Of a stretch of DNA of 64,000 nt, positions 21,158 through 32,003 are shown piece after piece. Each line of letters begins with the position of its first letter. Within the stretch, counting starts at the first letter, position 1. The notes beneath the pieces are model-generated. The model was not told the origin of the DNA. It saw only the letters and a list, made by a program, of their open reading frames with translations, and did not search any database. The DNA lies in NCBI GenBank assembly GCA_964017125.1, contig OZ024903.1, positions 81,968,773-82,032,772 on the forward strand, written 5' to 3'. The position numbers were made by a program, and so were the translations under genes. Origin of the DNA: Flabesymbios commensalis. Its lineage: Eukaryota; Annelida; Polychaeta; Terebellida; Flabelligeridae.

Positions 21158-21205
21158 TTAACCCTTTAACCGCCGGTACCGCATATCTTCGGGTTTTCCT
21201 TTTTT
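21158..21205. repeat. TTAACCCTTTAACCGCC end fragment
   Basis: Starts TTAACCCTTTAACCGCCGG, then CGCATATCTTCGGGTTTTC, the same end as the element at 19551. Confidence 0.6.
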
Positions 21206-21239
21206 ATTAGCACATTTTTTATTTTTTATTAGCACAGGT

Positions 21240-21375
21240 ACTGGCTAAACTTTCTATGAACTGGAACCTCCTGATAAAGGTGAAATGAGACACAGGAATC
21301 AAACTTCCAATCTTAACGCTCTGAAGCTGAGCATGCTATCTCTATCTCTCACAGAGACTCTCCACAACATTGAAT
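21240..21375 (-). mobile_element. SINE A fragment (diverged)
   Basis: Minus-strand remnants: GGAGAGTCTCTGTGAGAGAT, AGCATGCTCAGCTTCAGAGC, GTGTCTCATTTCACC, CAGGAGG. It lies at the end of the large compound microsatellite. Confidence 0.6.
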
Positions 21376-21603
21376 ATTTCTGAGTGGGCGAGCACGTATG
21401 CATTTCGTGCAATCGACAGGTACCTTACACCGACTATTCATAAAGTGGCTGTTTCGTTGATGGTGAACTGATGCTTCCAAATTTGATACATTTTAATTAT
21501 TGTCACACAGCTTTGTCTAAATGTATGGTCACCGTTGGAGATGCCAACATTGGGGACACCCGAGATTGAGTTCCCAAGTTCCCGGAACTTCAAGTTCCCG
21601 GAA

Positions 21604-21980
21604 TTTCAAATGACATAATTTGTTAAAATTACATAATTAAACAGAAATGAACAGTTGAATAATTGATTCGTCTCCTGGCGAAACATTTTTTTCTTAAAGA
21701 TCTGCCTGGTGTGACCTGAGTGTTGAAGATGGTACCTGTAATTTTCCCAGTATACAAGTAGATGTAATGTCAATTTCCTCATACAAAAATTCAAATAACA
21801 TAATTTGTCAAGATTACATAATTAAATAGAAATGAAGAGTTGAGTAATTGATTCGTTTCCTGGCGAAACAGTTTTTTAAAATGATCTATCCGTTGTGACC
21901 TGAGCGTTAAGAAGGTACCTGCAACTTTCCCAGCATACAAGTAGATATAATTTCAACTTCGCAATCTTGTTATTCTAATG
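21604..21980. repeat. Direct duplication, about 190-bp period
   Basis: Both copies contain TTACATAATTAAA(C/T)AGAAATGA, TAATTGATTCGT(C/T)TCCTGGCG and ACAAGTAGAT. They are diverged by point changes, so the duplication is not recent. Confidence 0.8.
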
Positions 21981-22054
21981 TTGTTTTAATGCTGGGTACT
22001 AACGTTGTCTACAACGCTGGTCCAGTATTAAATTAACATTGGCGTAACGCCTTA
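21974..22054. repeat. Palindrome, GGCCCA/ACGTC family (diverged)
   Basis: AATGTTGTTTTAATGCTGGG and CTGGTCCAGTATTAAATTAA surround ACGTTGTCTACAACGC. Another remnant lies at 22208-22262. Confidence 0.65.
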
Positions 22055-22331
22055 TCTTCTTCTGGTCTGCTAGCTGGTCAGAGGCAGGATATGAACCATG
22101 CTAAACCTTTAGATGAGTTATTCATAACAAACGTCATGCCAATGCTGTGCCAGCATCCCAGAAAAAAACAAATAGGGCCTAGGATGACGAGCCAGTAGGC
22201 CTATGTAGGGTTTATGTTAGTCCACCGTCTGCGGCGCTTGCCAAATATTAAATCAACATACCTCATGCAAATGAACACCGTTTATGTGACCACCGCTAAT
22301 ATGCCCACTACTTCAAGTCACATAACTTGCA

Positions 22332-22655
22332 GGGCGGGAGCTCTGGTGCAGTGATTAAAGCTGCCTGCTTGGAAAGTCGGATATCGCGGGCTCGAGCCCC
22401 ACTCTGGCCTTCAAGTTTCAAAGAAACCGAATGTTTCTTCCCCGCTCACTCGATGATTCAATATTGTGGGGAACCTCCGTGACGGAGAGGTGGCGTGCTC
22501 GGGCTTCAGGACTCGAGGACTTCAGGACTCGAATTTTGAATCCTGTGTCTGGAGGGAAGTGTCATCTCATTCATCTCGCTATCCTCAGGAGGTTCTTCCG
22601 GCCCAGTTTAGCCTATATGTACACAAATGTGGCCTAGAACCCCATTCATTTAAAA
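22332..22655 (+). mobile_element. SINE A, full length, diverged first head
   Basis: The first head GGGAGCTCTGGTGCAGTGAT differs from the tRNA-Glu-like head of other copies but keeps an A box and B box (GGCTCGAGCCCC). Second head, body and tail are as usual. A short internal duplication, ACTCGAGGACTTCAGGACTCG, lies in the second head. The first head probably marks an older subfamily. Confidence 0.85.
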
Positions 22656-22713
22656 TTTGATTTTCACATATTTTGTAGGGCATGTTTTCCCTTGATTTCT
22701 CAGTCAATTTTCA

Positions 22714-22978
22714 ACCGATTTTTATGAAATTTCGCAAGGACTATGTTCGAGTCACCCGCCAAATACCGTAAAATTTTCATCAAAAACTGGTTGAAAAGTT
22801 AGACCATTGACTTGTAGTAATTTTCTAATTACGACATCCCTTTATAAACCCAAGCCCTGAATTGCATTACATGCCAGATGGTCTAACTTTTGAACTATAT
22901 TTTCTAATGAAAATTGTACGGTATTTGGCGCCGTACGCGAAAATAGTGAAGTCGTTGCAAAATTTCATGAAAATCGGT
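22714..22978. repeat. Nested inverted repeat, about 95-bp arms
   Basis: ACCGATTTTTATGAAATTTC at 22714 pairs with GAAAATCGGT near 22978. The arms also share AAATACCGTAAAATTTTCAT and AGTTAGACCAT. The spacer is about 70 bp. Confidence 0.8.
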
Positions 22979-23160
22979 CTTTCATGAAAAAAATCATAAA
23001 AAACGGACTTTCTGTTTAATTATGTGATATTAACAAATTATGTTATTTGAAGTTTCGGGAACTTAGGAACTTCGGAACTTGAAGTTCCGGGAGCTTCGGA
23101 ACTTGGAAACTTCAGAACTTGGGAACTTCGGAAATCACTCTCGGGTGTCCCCCAACATTG

Positions 23161-23528
23161 AGGGAGAATTGGATTACGTGGTTAAGTGAGAGCGTTCTTT
23201 TCTTGCACCAGGAGTTTTTAAAAGAAAAAATTGAAAAATTGCAATTTATCTACAATACGAATGAATTCCCCATTAAACAGATAACATAGTAAAAAAATAT
23301 TGATACGGGGGCAGTTAAGTGTCCGTTCTGAATACATTAAACAAATACTCTAAACCTATCTCACGCCTTTCCTTATCATGGTTATCACTAAGAAGGGACA
23401 CGAGGGTGTGTAACTCAGCTACAAGAATTACCCTAGTTCCAGGTTTCGATCGTCATTTTGACAAGCCGAAGATGATAAACGAATAATCGCGATAATCATT
23501 GTGGTCAGATTCTGACGATCATGCGCTC
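23161..23528. other. Gene-free stretch
   Basis: Nothing recognised. Confidence 0.5.
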
Positions 23529-23871
23529 TTCTGAACCCTTTCGGGCGGGGGCCCTAGGGTAGTGGTTAGCACCGCTGCCTTTCACGCCAGAGTCCGGGGT
23601 TCGGTTCCCGGTCTCGGCGGTTTGAAAGAAACAAAATTGTTTCTTCCCCATCCACGTGTGAAAGTTAGTATTGTGGGGAGCCTCCGTGACCGAGAGGTAG
23701 CGTGCTCGGCCTCAGACCGCCAGGGCTCGAATTTCGAATCCTGTGTCTGGAGGACAGTGTCATCTCAATCATCTCACCATCCTCAGGAGGTTCTCCTGGC
23801 CCAGTTTAGCCTATATGTGCACAAAAGTGGCCTAAAGCCCGATTCATTTCATTTTATTTCTGAACCCTTTC
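23529..23871 (+). mobile_element. SINE A, full length with target duplication
   Basis: The body 23543-23857 is flanked by exact direct repeats TTCTGAACCCTTTC (23529-23542 and 23858-23871). It contains both heads, the body and the TTCATTTCATTTTA tail. Confidence 0.95.
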
Positions 23872-23940
23872 AACCCTGAATTTACCATTGCAATCGTCAT
23901 TCACTACAAGCCGCTACTTAATGTGTCGCCATTCTCCACT

Positions 23941-24157
23941 CGTAGTGATGGAATGAATGAATATTGCTTTACGTCGCTTTCTGCACAATCATGGCAATAT
24001 CGCTACAGAAGGAAGCCCGAAGACCAGTTTGGAGCACTGTATATGCACAACCACGATGACAAATATCCGTCCCGACCGGGATTCGAACCTGGTACCCCCA
24101 GGTTACAAGCCCCAGTCGATACGAATGAGCCATCGGGGCCGGCCCGTAGTGATGGAA
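23941..24157 (-). mobile_element. SINE B, short form with target duplication
   Basis: The body 23954-24144 is flanked by CGTAGTGATGGAA on both sides (23941-23953 and 24145-24157). On the minus strand: GGCCGGCCCCGATGGCTCAT, B box GGTTCGAATCCCGG, ATTTGTCATCGTGGTTGTGC, GCGATATTGCCATGATTGTG and a GCAATATTCATTC tail. Confidence 0.95.
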
Positions 24158-24295
24158 AGGACCAGAAGTTCGTTGCGAATTAAAGAGCATTGCAGCATAT
24201 TGTGAAGAAAATTTCACGAAAATTTTCGTCCTAAAACTCTAAGGTGTAGGAAATTATGATCCAGTTTTCAGGGATCAAAAATCTGACGTATTATG

Positions 24296-24400
24296 AGTGT
24301 TGGGAGCTAATGTTGGGCCAATGCTGGGTCAGAGGCGGGCCACAGTCTTCGACGGTGTACCGCCTTTGACCCGGCATTGACCAGGTGTTGAGATGATGCT
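24296..24400. repeat. Palindrome, GGCCCA/ACGTC family (extended, decayed)
   Basis: AATGCTGGGTCAGAGGCGGG pairs with CCGCCTTTGACCCGGCATTG around ACAGTCTTCGACGGTGTA. The inner arm GGTCAGAGGCGG / CCGCCTTTGACC is unique to this copy. Confidence 0.7.
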
Positions 24401-24745
24401 CGGACCATCCTGCGTGCAAGTGGCACTGTGAAGTGGCCCTCACACATACTGGCGGTGTCATGCAGACCCCCCGGTCTGACACCGCAAGGTGAACGTCAGA
24501 TACAGAGAGTGATATACGGCGCCCTCGTCGCCTGAGAGGCCAATTTAAAGGCCGAGGTTAGTCCACGAGGCTCCCAGTTCCGTTCGTAAGCAATATCTTT
24601 GGTTGAGGCAGGATTTAAACGGGGGGGATCCGAATGGAACTATTTTTTTCAGTGAGCGGCTATTTTAAAGGATGTGGTTTGTCTACAAGGTTTATAATCT
24701 GCTGACTATGCTCTTTGTTTTAGCATTCTTTTGGATTCATTCACT
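24401..24745. other. Gene-free stretch
   Basis: Nothing recognised. Confidence 0.5.
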
Positions 24746-24902
24746 CAGGGGCGGATACAGAGAAAGGGGTCTGATAAAAAAATTAAATTTGGGAATGTAA
24801 TAATGATTTTTCAATTACCAGGTGATTTGAAACACCACAAGAATATATATTAGCAATTTGGTTTCTGAAATGGACCCCCTGACATCTCTTGATCCGTCAC
24901 TG
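24746..24902. mobile_element. hAT-like MITE, about 157 bp
   Basis: Inverted ends CAGGGGCGGATACAGAG and CTCTTGATCCGTCACTG, with GGGGTCTGA / GGACCCCC just inside. Same end type as the element at 14138. No clear target duplication. Confidence 0.65.
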
Positions 24903-25516
24903 ACTTCATAATGGTTTTATATTGTCAGTAAACATGACGGCACTGAGCGATTAAGCGTAGTCCTATTATATATTCTAAGTCTCACATACAGATTGCAAGT
25001 TGGTGACGCACGATGCAGTCATTACAATGTAACAGCTGATCCCTAGACTCGGTCTCTCATAGCGAACTGCTGGAATCACGTCTTATTACAATATAATATT
25101 ATCTATACCAAACTAAAGCACATTGTACAAAAAAAGTACAAAAAATTATCACCACAACTTTTTTTTATTCATTTTAAGACAGTGCCCAACAGCAGTTTGG
25201 AGGCTAGCCCCAGCAGTGGCTGACCCGGAACGGGTCATGTGGTTGACACAGGGCTGAAATCTTAGCTATTTGGAGGCGTGCTTGTACTCTACCACTGTTT
25301 ACTAGCCTTAGTTATATAGATTATTTCTGAACATGTCGATATATCACAACACTGGTGAGTATATTGATTGAGATATACTGGCTTGATAACAAATTTCATC
25401 GAGGGCCAAACAATTGCTACACTTTATACGTCCCCGAATGTCCCTGAGAATCAACACATACTGTATAATATATGCTGACTCCACGTGATAGCACACAGTG
25501 CGGATATCCCTCTATA
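24903..25516. other. Gene-free stretch
   Basis: Nothing recognised. Confidence 0.5.
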
Positions 25517-25620
25517 CTAAACACGAGGAGTTTAGTTGACACAGTGTCAATGCTGCGCCGACGTCGCAGACGGTGGGCCAGGATTAAACCACACTGGTTC
25601 AACGTCTCGTGTTTGCTAGG
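25517..25620. repeat. Palindrome, GGCCCA/ACGTC family, near full length
   Basis: Ends CTAAACACGAGG and CTCGTGTTTGCTAGG; centre GCGCCGACGTCGCAGACGGT. Confidence 0.75.
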
Positions 25621-26275
25621 ATTCCGTTTTGTGGTGGTTGTACCTCGTTTGTGGAACGATTTATATATCCACATACGAGATCAGTGAATCAGTGAATAGT
25701 TTTCAGAAATAATTATATTCCCCCTCCCTAAACTGATCATCATATATCGTCACATGACAACTTTTTCTGGTAATGGACTTGACATCCATAATTTGATTCC
25801 GACCACTGAATCTCAATATTGTTGAGAGACACTTGCGCAATAGAAGTTAATACTGTTATCAGGTCATATCTTTGAGGACTACAACACATATCTCGATTCG
25901 ACAAAAAGCTGTATAATTATAATGCGTGAAGCTAACCATTAGTCCAGTTGCTGCTCTTATATGTTCAATGGGGACCTAGAAATTATGAGAAGTGTAAGGT
26001 GTTTCGATTGATACCTATTATTATGATGTCACTGAACAAATTCAGGTTTGTTGCCCAAGTGGCAACTTTGGGCAACTTTTTTTATTAGCATAGTTAAAAC
26101 AATTAAAATAATTAGCATAATCGGCTTAATCTGCATTATGATCCAATGTAAAATGTTACTTTTAAACCAGTGGCTGCAGAAAAATGACCAATATTAAACA
26201 TGTTTTTAGGTTACATCCACAAAATCCACTTTTGATCTTTTACTTATCCTCTACCTCGCCGATAAAAGTTTTCCT

Positions 26276-26320
26276 CCGTCCGTCGGTCCGTCTGTCCGTC
26301 CGTCCGTCGTGCCGTCCATT
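26276..26320. repeat. Imperfect (CGTC)n array
   Basis: CCGTCCGTCGGTCCGTCTGT and following, about ten diverged units. Confidence 0.9.
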
Positions 26321-27573
26321 CATCACTAGCCTTGGCTAATCGATATATTAATAACTGTTCCAGCTACAGTGTTCACATTTGTATCTGGCGAATATCTCGT
26401 TGAAATTTGAACATGTGTGACCTTGACCTATTTTTGCAGATCGTGCAGGTCAAAGGTCACGCTTGCCTTATTTCCTATCGATATATAAAGCACTGTTCTA
26501 AAGAACCGTTTGGGTTACAGTGTCCCAGTCTACACCACTGGTGTATCTGGTGAATGTCGCGGTCAAGTTGAGATATAGGCGACTTTTACATATTTTTATG
26601 ACAATGGGTGATGTTTAAAGGTCAAGGTCAATTGGTATTTAAACAAAAAATGCGATAGTTTGCTGTATTGTGGTCCAGGCGGTCCAGTGTTTCAGGGCTT
26701 CCAGATTGACTTACTATTTTAGTTACAGGTACACAAAACAAGTTACTTTTTCAATTGTGCACGTTTTCTCATCATTGGGCAGTGTTTCAGTACGAACTAT
26801 CCCCTGTATCACACTCTCTGGCCGATAAATTTGGCTACAGGGAGACAAGTCTGTACTGTTGAAACGTTTGGGAAGTGCTAGCCAAAGAGTCCCAAAACCA
26901 AATGTGTTGCTCGTTGATCACATCGTATGGCGAACGTCAGGAACAGTGGCAGACATTGCGGACAGTTGCATGGCGGGGGCATGCCTCACAAGTTGTGAAA
27001 AGTACCAAGGTCCAACTATCTTTATCATCTTTGCTCAATAGGCCTATGAAGGATTAAGTGCCAAAGAGCATGATCGAGCGTCAGAGAAGAGCTGGTGAGG
27101 CTGCTGCAATATATCAACTGACACTTCAACGTCCACATCGCCAACAAGCGCCAGTTGAAAAAATGTCTCTGCAGTTTCAGTCATGGACACAACATCAACA
27201 TGGTGGGAAGAGAAAACTGTCTTTTACATCACAATGAGGCTGAAATAACTTTGGTAAGCTAAATGTTGAAATTTGCTGAAAATGTTGATGGGAGAAGTGG
27301 GACAGATCAGTGATTGATATTAACACCATGCTGGCATTGCACTGACATTAAAATGCCGAGGTCTGTCACAGTGCGACACGTGTTTCTGTCCCATGTGGAA
27401 AGGGCAAGGTCCCAGCATTAAAAATACACCAATATTCCTGCACCAGATCAGGTACTGGGGGAACAGGATGTCACACAAAGTGACTTGATGGATATTGGTC
27501 AGACATTTTTATATATTGTCAACTGCACCAGTACAACATCTATCACAAGAAACCTCCTACACTGAATTCTCTG

Positions 27574-27589
27574 CCCCCCCCCCCCCCCC
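27574..27589. repeat. Poly-C run of 16
   Basis: Longest C run in the window; another of 12 C lies at 28526-28537. Confidence 0.9.
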
Positions 27590-27770
27590 TTAGGATATCA
27601 ACCTGGATCTCCATAATCGTCGCGCTCGTCTCCAAATGCTCTTGTGGAAGGCTGTCGCTCCGTAATTGTCACAGATCAGAAGCAACTCAAGACATCGCCT
27701 GAACTTTGGCTGGCAGATTGCAGGAGGTTCGCAAGTGGTGAAATTTACTTCCTAAGCTCCTTGGTGTCAT

Positions 27771-27991
27771 CAGTCTTAGAGTTAGATATTGTGGGGAACC
27801 TCCGCGACCGAGTGGTAGCGTGCTCGGCCTCAGATCGCCAGGGCTCGAATTCCTGTGTCGAATTCCAGATTCCTGTGTCTGGAGGGCAGCATCATTTCAT
27901 TCATCTCACCATCCTCAGGAGGTTTCCCTGGCCCAGTTTACCCTATATGTGCTCAAAGGTGGCATAAAACCCCATTCATTTCAGTCTTAGA
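27771..27991 (+). mobile_element. SINE A, 5'-truncated, with target duplication
   Basis: The direct repeats CAGTCTTAGA (27771-27780, 27982-27991) flank a copy that begins in the linker before the second head (TATTGTGGGGAACCTCCG). It then holds the second head, body and tail. Truncation at the 5' side with a target duplication is the expected product of LINE-driven insertion. Inside the second head, AATTCCTGTGTCGAATTCC is a small internal duplication. Confidence 0.88.
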
Positions 27992-29340
27992 TGATTGTTG
28001 CAATTCACTGACTAGGAAAAAATCAGAGGAAATTCATGTTGAGGAGGAAGAGGAGGAGGTAGAAGTCGGGGGATAGAAAACAATGAAATGTTAGATTTTT
28101 TGTATATGTAAACATATCGTACATGCAGTTTTAGGATGTTAAGAGTATGTTTCAATGGTTTGTTATATCTTTATTGTTCACACCTTGCCAATAACACCCA
28201 GGTAGACTGTGTTAATTGTATCATGTGTATGGAGAACTTTTTTTGGCAAAATGATTATTTCACTATTTTTATTGAAACAGGGCCGTTGTCATGTAGTGAT
28301 AATTATGTGGCCCACATCAGTCTTTAGTTTGTGTGGCCCATGACACCTGTGTTTTGCCAGCAAGTATAATGCGCTGTTTATTTACGCATGTATGCCTACT
28401 GTATCCCGTGTGTAGCTGCAGGGTAGACCAAAAATTGAATGAAAATTGCCATTTAAAGAAGTAAATTTTACCTTTGCGGGATGCCCCCCAGCCCCCCTAT
28501 TACACTTAAAGATGGTCGTTCTGTACCCCCCCCCCCCTTTGTCTTAGTTTGTATACCGACCTGTGAATGATTCAGCGGTAGGCATATGGCTAATCACCCT
28601 AGAATTGATACTCACAGAAGAACCCATTTTGGCCTACCATTCATTAAGGCCTAGGCTTACTGTAGACAAAATTAGACTATAACATGGTGTGTTGTGGGGT
28701 ATTCAAGGGTGTGTTTTCGGGTACAGCTGTATAGGTCTAAGGGTTTGAGCATCCAGACTGCACACACGTATTCTAATAGTGAAGCAAAAAAACTCAATAC
28801 AAATGTTTTAATGTGTGAAGTACAACAATTGTTGGGTTATGCCTACATAGCCTCTAAATAATGAGCTGCGAGAAAACTATAATTGTCATTCTTGTGTTTG
28901 CTAACACAAAAATCACATTTTATAATCTACATCAAGATATGATGTAACTACATGTAGGCTACTAGGCCTACTCCCCTAAAAAAAACTCCCCTACATGCAA
29001 AACAGCGTATGGTATGGCCTACAGTATAATGCTATGTCATAGGTTTAGATATGTATATATTTAGGCATACACTCAATTCTGTTTTGAGTCTATCTTCAGA
29101 AGTAATTGCATTTTATTTATGTCTAACGTTACTAGTTTACATTGATTAGGTCATGGACTTCCTGGGCACTGCCCATTTCATAGTATTTGTCAGTTTAGTT
29201 TGGTTTGCATCATAATCATGACCTTTGACCTGGATCTCTTTATTACCATTAACCTCAGAAATTAATTCCTTTGGTCTGAATTATATGGAAATGTGGTACT
29301 GGAGATTTGTGTACGTCCATTGGTTTAAAATTAACATTTG
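27992..29340. other. Interior of the 3.6-kb TIR element; no gene seen
   Basis: AT-rich sequence with short open frames only. TAGGCCTA occurs at 28963. Confidence 0.5.
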
Positions 29341-29824
29341 GAATTAGTCCCCATTGCTAATTATGCTAATTATGTTAATTATGCTAATTTATAAAGTTGC
29401 CCAAAGTTGCCGCCTGGGCAACAAAGCTGAATTTGTTCATTGATCCATCGGGAACATGAATCAATAAAAAAACCTTACACTTCTCACTATTTCTAGGTTA
29501 TATGGACGGCAACTGGACTACATGGTCCGCTGAAATATTATGTGTTGGCCATATTGTGGTGTATGGAAATGGTCTAACAACATCTGCACCTCACCCTAAT
29601 GAAATACTGGTAACAAGTTTATATCAAACAAATTCATTGCGATCGTTCACGCCTCAAATATCGTCATAATATGCAGATAGAAAGACGTGGAATGATGGGG
29701 TGTCAACGACAAGGAATGTTAGACATATAACGGCGGCACAAGACTGGACCAACATGCATGCGATAGCTACCGCGGGTCGCATCACATCACTGAACATTGT
29801 TGTCCTACAGGTCGGGCGATACCC

Positions 29825-30245
29825 CAAAGTTGGGTTAATGTTGGTCCAACATCGTGGAAAATGAGCCAACATTAAACTTACACTTGTTCAACGTTTCATG
29901 TTTGTGAAGGGCGGGGGCCTAGGGTAGTGATTAGCACCGCTGCCTTTCACGCCAGAGTTCGGGGTTTGGTTCCCGGTCTCGGCGGTTTGAAAGAAACAAA
30001 AAATGTTTCTTCCCCATCCACGTGTGAAAGTCAGTATTGTGTGGAGCCTCCGTGACCGAGAGGTAGCGTGCTTGGCCTCAGACCGCCACGGCTCGAATTT
30101 CGAATCCTGTGTCTAAAGGACAGTGTCATCTCAATCATCTCACCATCCTCAGGAGGTTCTCCTGGCCCAGTTTAGCCTATATGTGCACAAAGGTGGCCTA
30201 AAGCCCGATTCATTTCATTTCATGTTTGTGGAAGGTCATTGAGAT
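29825..30245. repeat. Palindrome, GGCCCA/ACGTC family, interrupted by a SINE
   Basis: GGGTTAATGTTGGTCCAACA and TGAGCCAACATTAAACTT are the arms; the right end, CAACGTTTCATGTTTGTG, is split by the SINE A at 29911. Confidence 0.75.
29894..30235 (+). mobile_element. SINE A, full length, inserted into a palindromic repeat
   Basis: The body 29911-30217 carries both heads, linker, body and tail. The target duplication is TTTCATGTTTGTGAAGG (29894-29910), repeated with one extra G at 30218-30235. The target is the end of the palindrome at 29825, so the SINE is younger than it. Confidence 0.93.
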
Positions 30246-30294
30246 ATTCAGCTTGGAATGTAATAATCACGTAATAGTTCAGAGCAAACTGTGC

Positions 30295-30420
30295 TAGATT
30301 AATGTTGGCTCTACGTCAAAAACAGCACAGACTAAACGAGAGACATTCAATCTATACTCTTTTATGATGGGCCATCATCGCAGACGTGTTAGCTTGGTTT
30401 GCCTGGTTGACTGTCTAACG
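30295..30420. repeat. Palindrome remnants, GGCCCA/ACGTC family
   Basis: TTAATGTTGGCTCTACGTC and GATGGGCCATCATCGCAGAC are scattered pieces of the family. Confidence 0.45.
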
Positions 30421-30923
30421 AATATGTCAAGTGTTCAGCATAGAATTTTCCATAAGATAAAACATTTTCTTCGTCGTACAGAAAGACGTAATTGTACCGT
30501 TTAAATTATTTTTATGATATTATGGTTATCCAAGATCGCATTAATTTTGATTACTAGTAGATCAATTATTTATAATCGAAATGACAACACCTTTCCTGTT
30601 GTCAAAAACAAAAAAATCAATGACTATTTATTGAAACGTCAAGGGCAGTATTATACTAGTAAACTCCCCGATCTCCGACAATAACTTTCGTATCACCATA
30701 CTCCATGTTATAATAATCCTTCTCTTACAGAAACAGAGTATGGCGTAGACTATTGCAAACTTATTTTTCAATGTAAATCCATCACGCGATGACCTGATAT
30801 CAACACCCAATTGTTGGCAAATCTGAGCTCAATAATCATCCGTTTATTCGTCGTTTGAGGCTGGTCTGGTATAGTTTTGAATCATCGCCCTATGTCACCA
30901 GATGAGTCATCGTGAACAACTAT

Positions 30924-31030
30924 CCATCAAACACAAGACGCTAACCCAATGTTGGCTTGATGCTGGGCCAGCGTCAAGGAAGGTGGCCCAACATAAAGCC
31001 AACGTTGGGTTAACGTCTCGTGTTTGCTGG
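30924..31030. repeat. Palindrome in triplicated unit (copies at 33452 and 35911)
   Basis: Ends CAAACACAAGACG / CGTCTCGTGTTTGCTGG, arms GCTAACCCAATGTTGGCTTG and complement, centre GGGCCAGCGTCAAGGAAGG. It is followed by a half-copy (TTAATGTTGGGCCAACGTCG) at 31073. Confidence 0.85.
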
Positions 31031-31424
31031 AATATATCCAACATACACCACACATTCACTCAGGGCTGATTTAATGTTGGGCCAACGTCGCAGATTATTA
31101 ACCCTTTATCGGCTGGTGACGCATATACATTTCACAGGGCATATATTAAATAAAAGTAGTTTCATAGAAAAATATACAATCCATGGAATTGGCACGTCTT
31201 CAGGTCTTAGGAGGTGCAAGGTCTCATCAACCCAGGATCAAAATTTTAATCTCGTGTTAACCTGGGATTCAATTCAATTCGGTAACTTCTATAGCGCCTA
31301 AATCCTCGGAGATGCGAGCTCAGAGGCGCAGAATCCAAATCGAAACCAGCTCAATGTCGAGAGTCAAAGCGGATATGTGGGATATTTTCATTTTGTAAAA
31401 TAACCAAATCACCTCCTGCGTCTG

Positions 31425-31520
31425 AAGGGTTGAGTCATCTCATTCACCTCACCATCCCCCCAGGAGGTTATACTGGCCAAGTTAGTCTTCGTGTGCATAA
31501 AAGTGGCATAAAACCATCAT
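31425..31520 (+). mobile_element. SINE A 3' part (also in units 2 and 3)
   Basis: CTCATTCACCTCACCATCCC, CAGGAGGTTATACTGGCCAA, GTGTGCATAAAAGTGGCATA and AAACC, then directly ATTC repeats. Equivalent copies start near 33958 and 36418. Confidence 0.8.
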
Positions 31521-31814
31521 TCATTCATTCACTAATTCATTCATTTATTCATTCATTCATTCATTCCTTCATTCATTCATTTGTTCATCTGTATATTCAT
31601 TCATTCATTCATACATACATTCATTCATCCATCCATTCATTCATTCATTCATTCATTCATTCATTCATTCATTAATTCCTTCTTCCTTCATTCCTCCATT
31701 CCTTCCTTCCTTCCTTCTTCCTTACTTACTTCCTTCATCTATTCATTCATTCATTCATTCATTCATTCATTCATTCATTCATTCATTCATTCATTCATTC
31801 ATTCATTCATTCAT

Positions 31815-31869
<55 letters not shown>

Positions 31870-32003
31870 TTCATATATTCATTCATTCATTCATTCATTC
31901 ATTCATTCATTCATTCATTCATTCATTCATTCATCCATTCATTCATTCATTCATTCATTCATTTATTCATTTATTCATTTATTCATTTATTCATTCATTC
32001 CTT
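31518..32003. repeat. (ATTC)n/(ATTT)n microsatellite, unit 1
   Basis: ATTC with ATAC, CCTT and ATTT sub-blocks, directly continuing the SINE A tail. Plus-strand SFIH and YLFI open frames are artefacts. Unit 2 carries a shorter version at about 34051-34463 and unit 3 at about 36510-36972. Confidence 0.95.

Larger units (their letters stand above)
21545..23160. mobile_element. TIR element, 1.6 kb, with nested insertions
   Basis: The ends are inverted: CAACATTGGGGACACCCGAG at the left; the reverse complement of the right end is CAATGTTGGGGGACACCCGA. The arms of about 110-150 bp also contain a series of GGAACTTCAAGTTCCCGG-like short inverted words and TTATGTAATTTTAAC-like sequence. Inside lie a direct duplication (about 21604-21793 and 21793-21980), a palindrome (21974-22054), a SINE A (22332-22655) and a nested inverted repeat (22714-22978). 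No transposase is recognised. Confidence 0.75.
25935..29527. mobile_element. TIR element, 3.6 kb, about 190-bp inverted ends, decayed
   Basis: The left end (ACCATTAGTCCAGTTG) and right end (reverse complement ACCATGTAGTCCAGTTG) are inverted. The arms also share ACCTAGAAAT, GAGAAGTGTAAGGT, GAACAAATTCAG, TTGTTGCCCA and GCAACTTTGGGCAACTTT, then a run of TTAGCATAATTA. The interior contains a CGTC array, a region at about 26850-27250 with longer open frames, a SINE insertion, two poly-C runs and a GA-rich stretch at 28030-28075. No transposase motif could be confirmed, so the superfamily is open. Its size would suit a once-autonomous element or a composite. Confidence 0.7.

Noticed and set aside
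23543-23620. tRNA-Glu gene
   Set aside because: The tRNA-like head is followed by the SINE body and tail and flanked by a target duplication, and the acceptor stem does not pair properly; it is a SINE head. The same applies to the other SINE copies.
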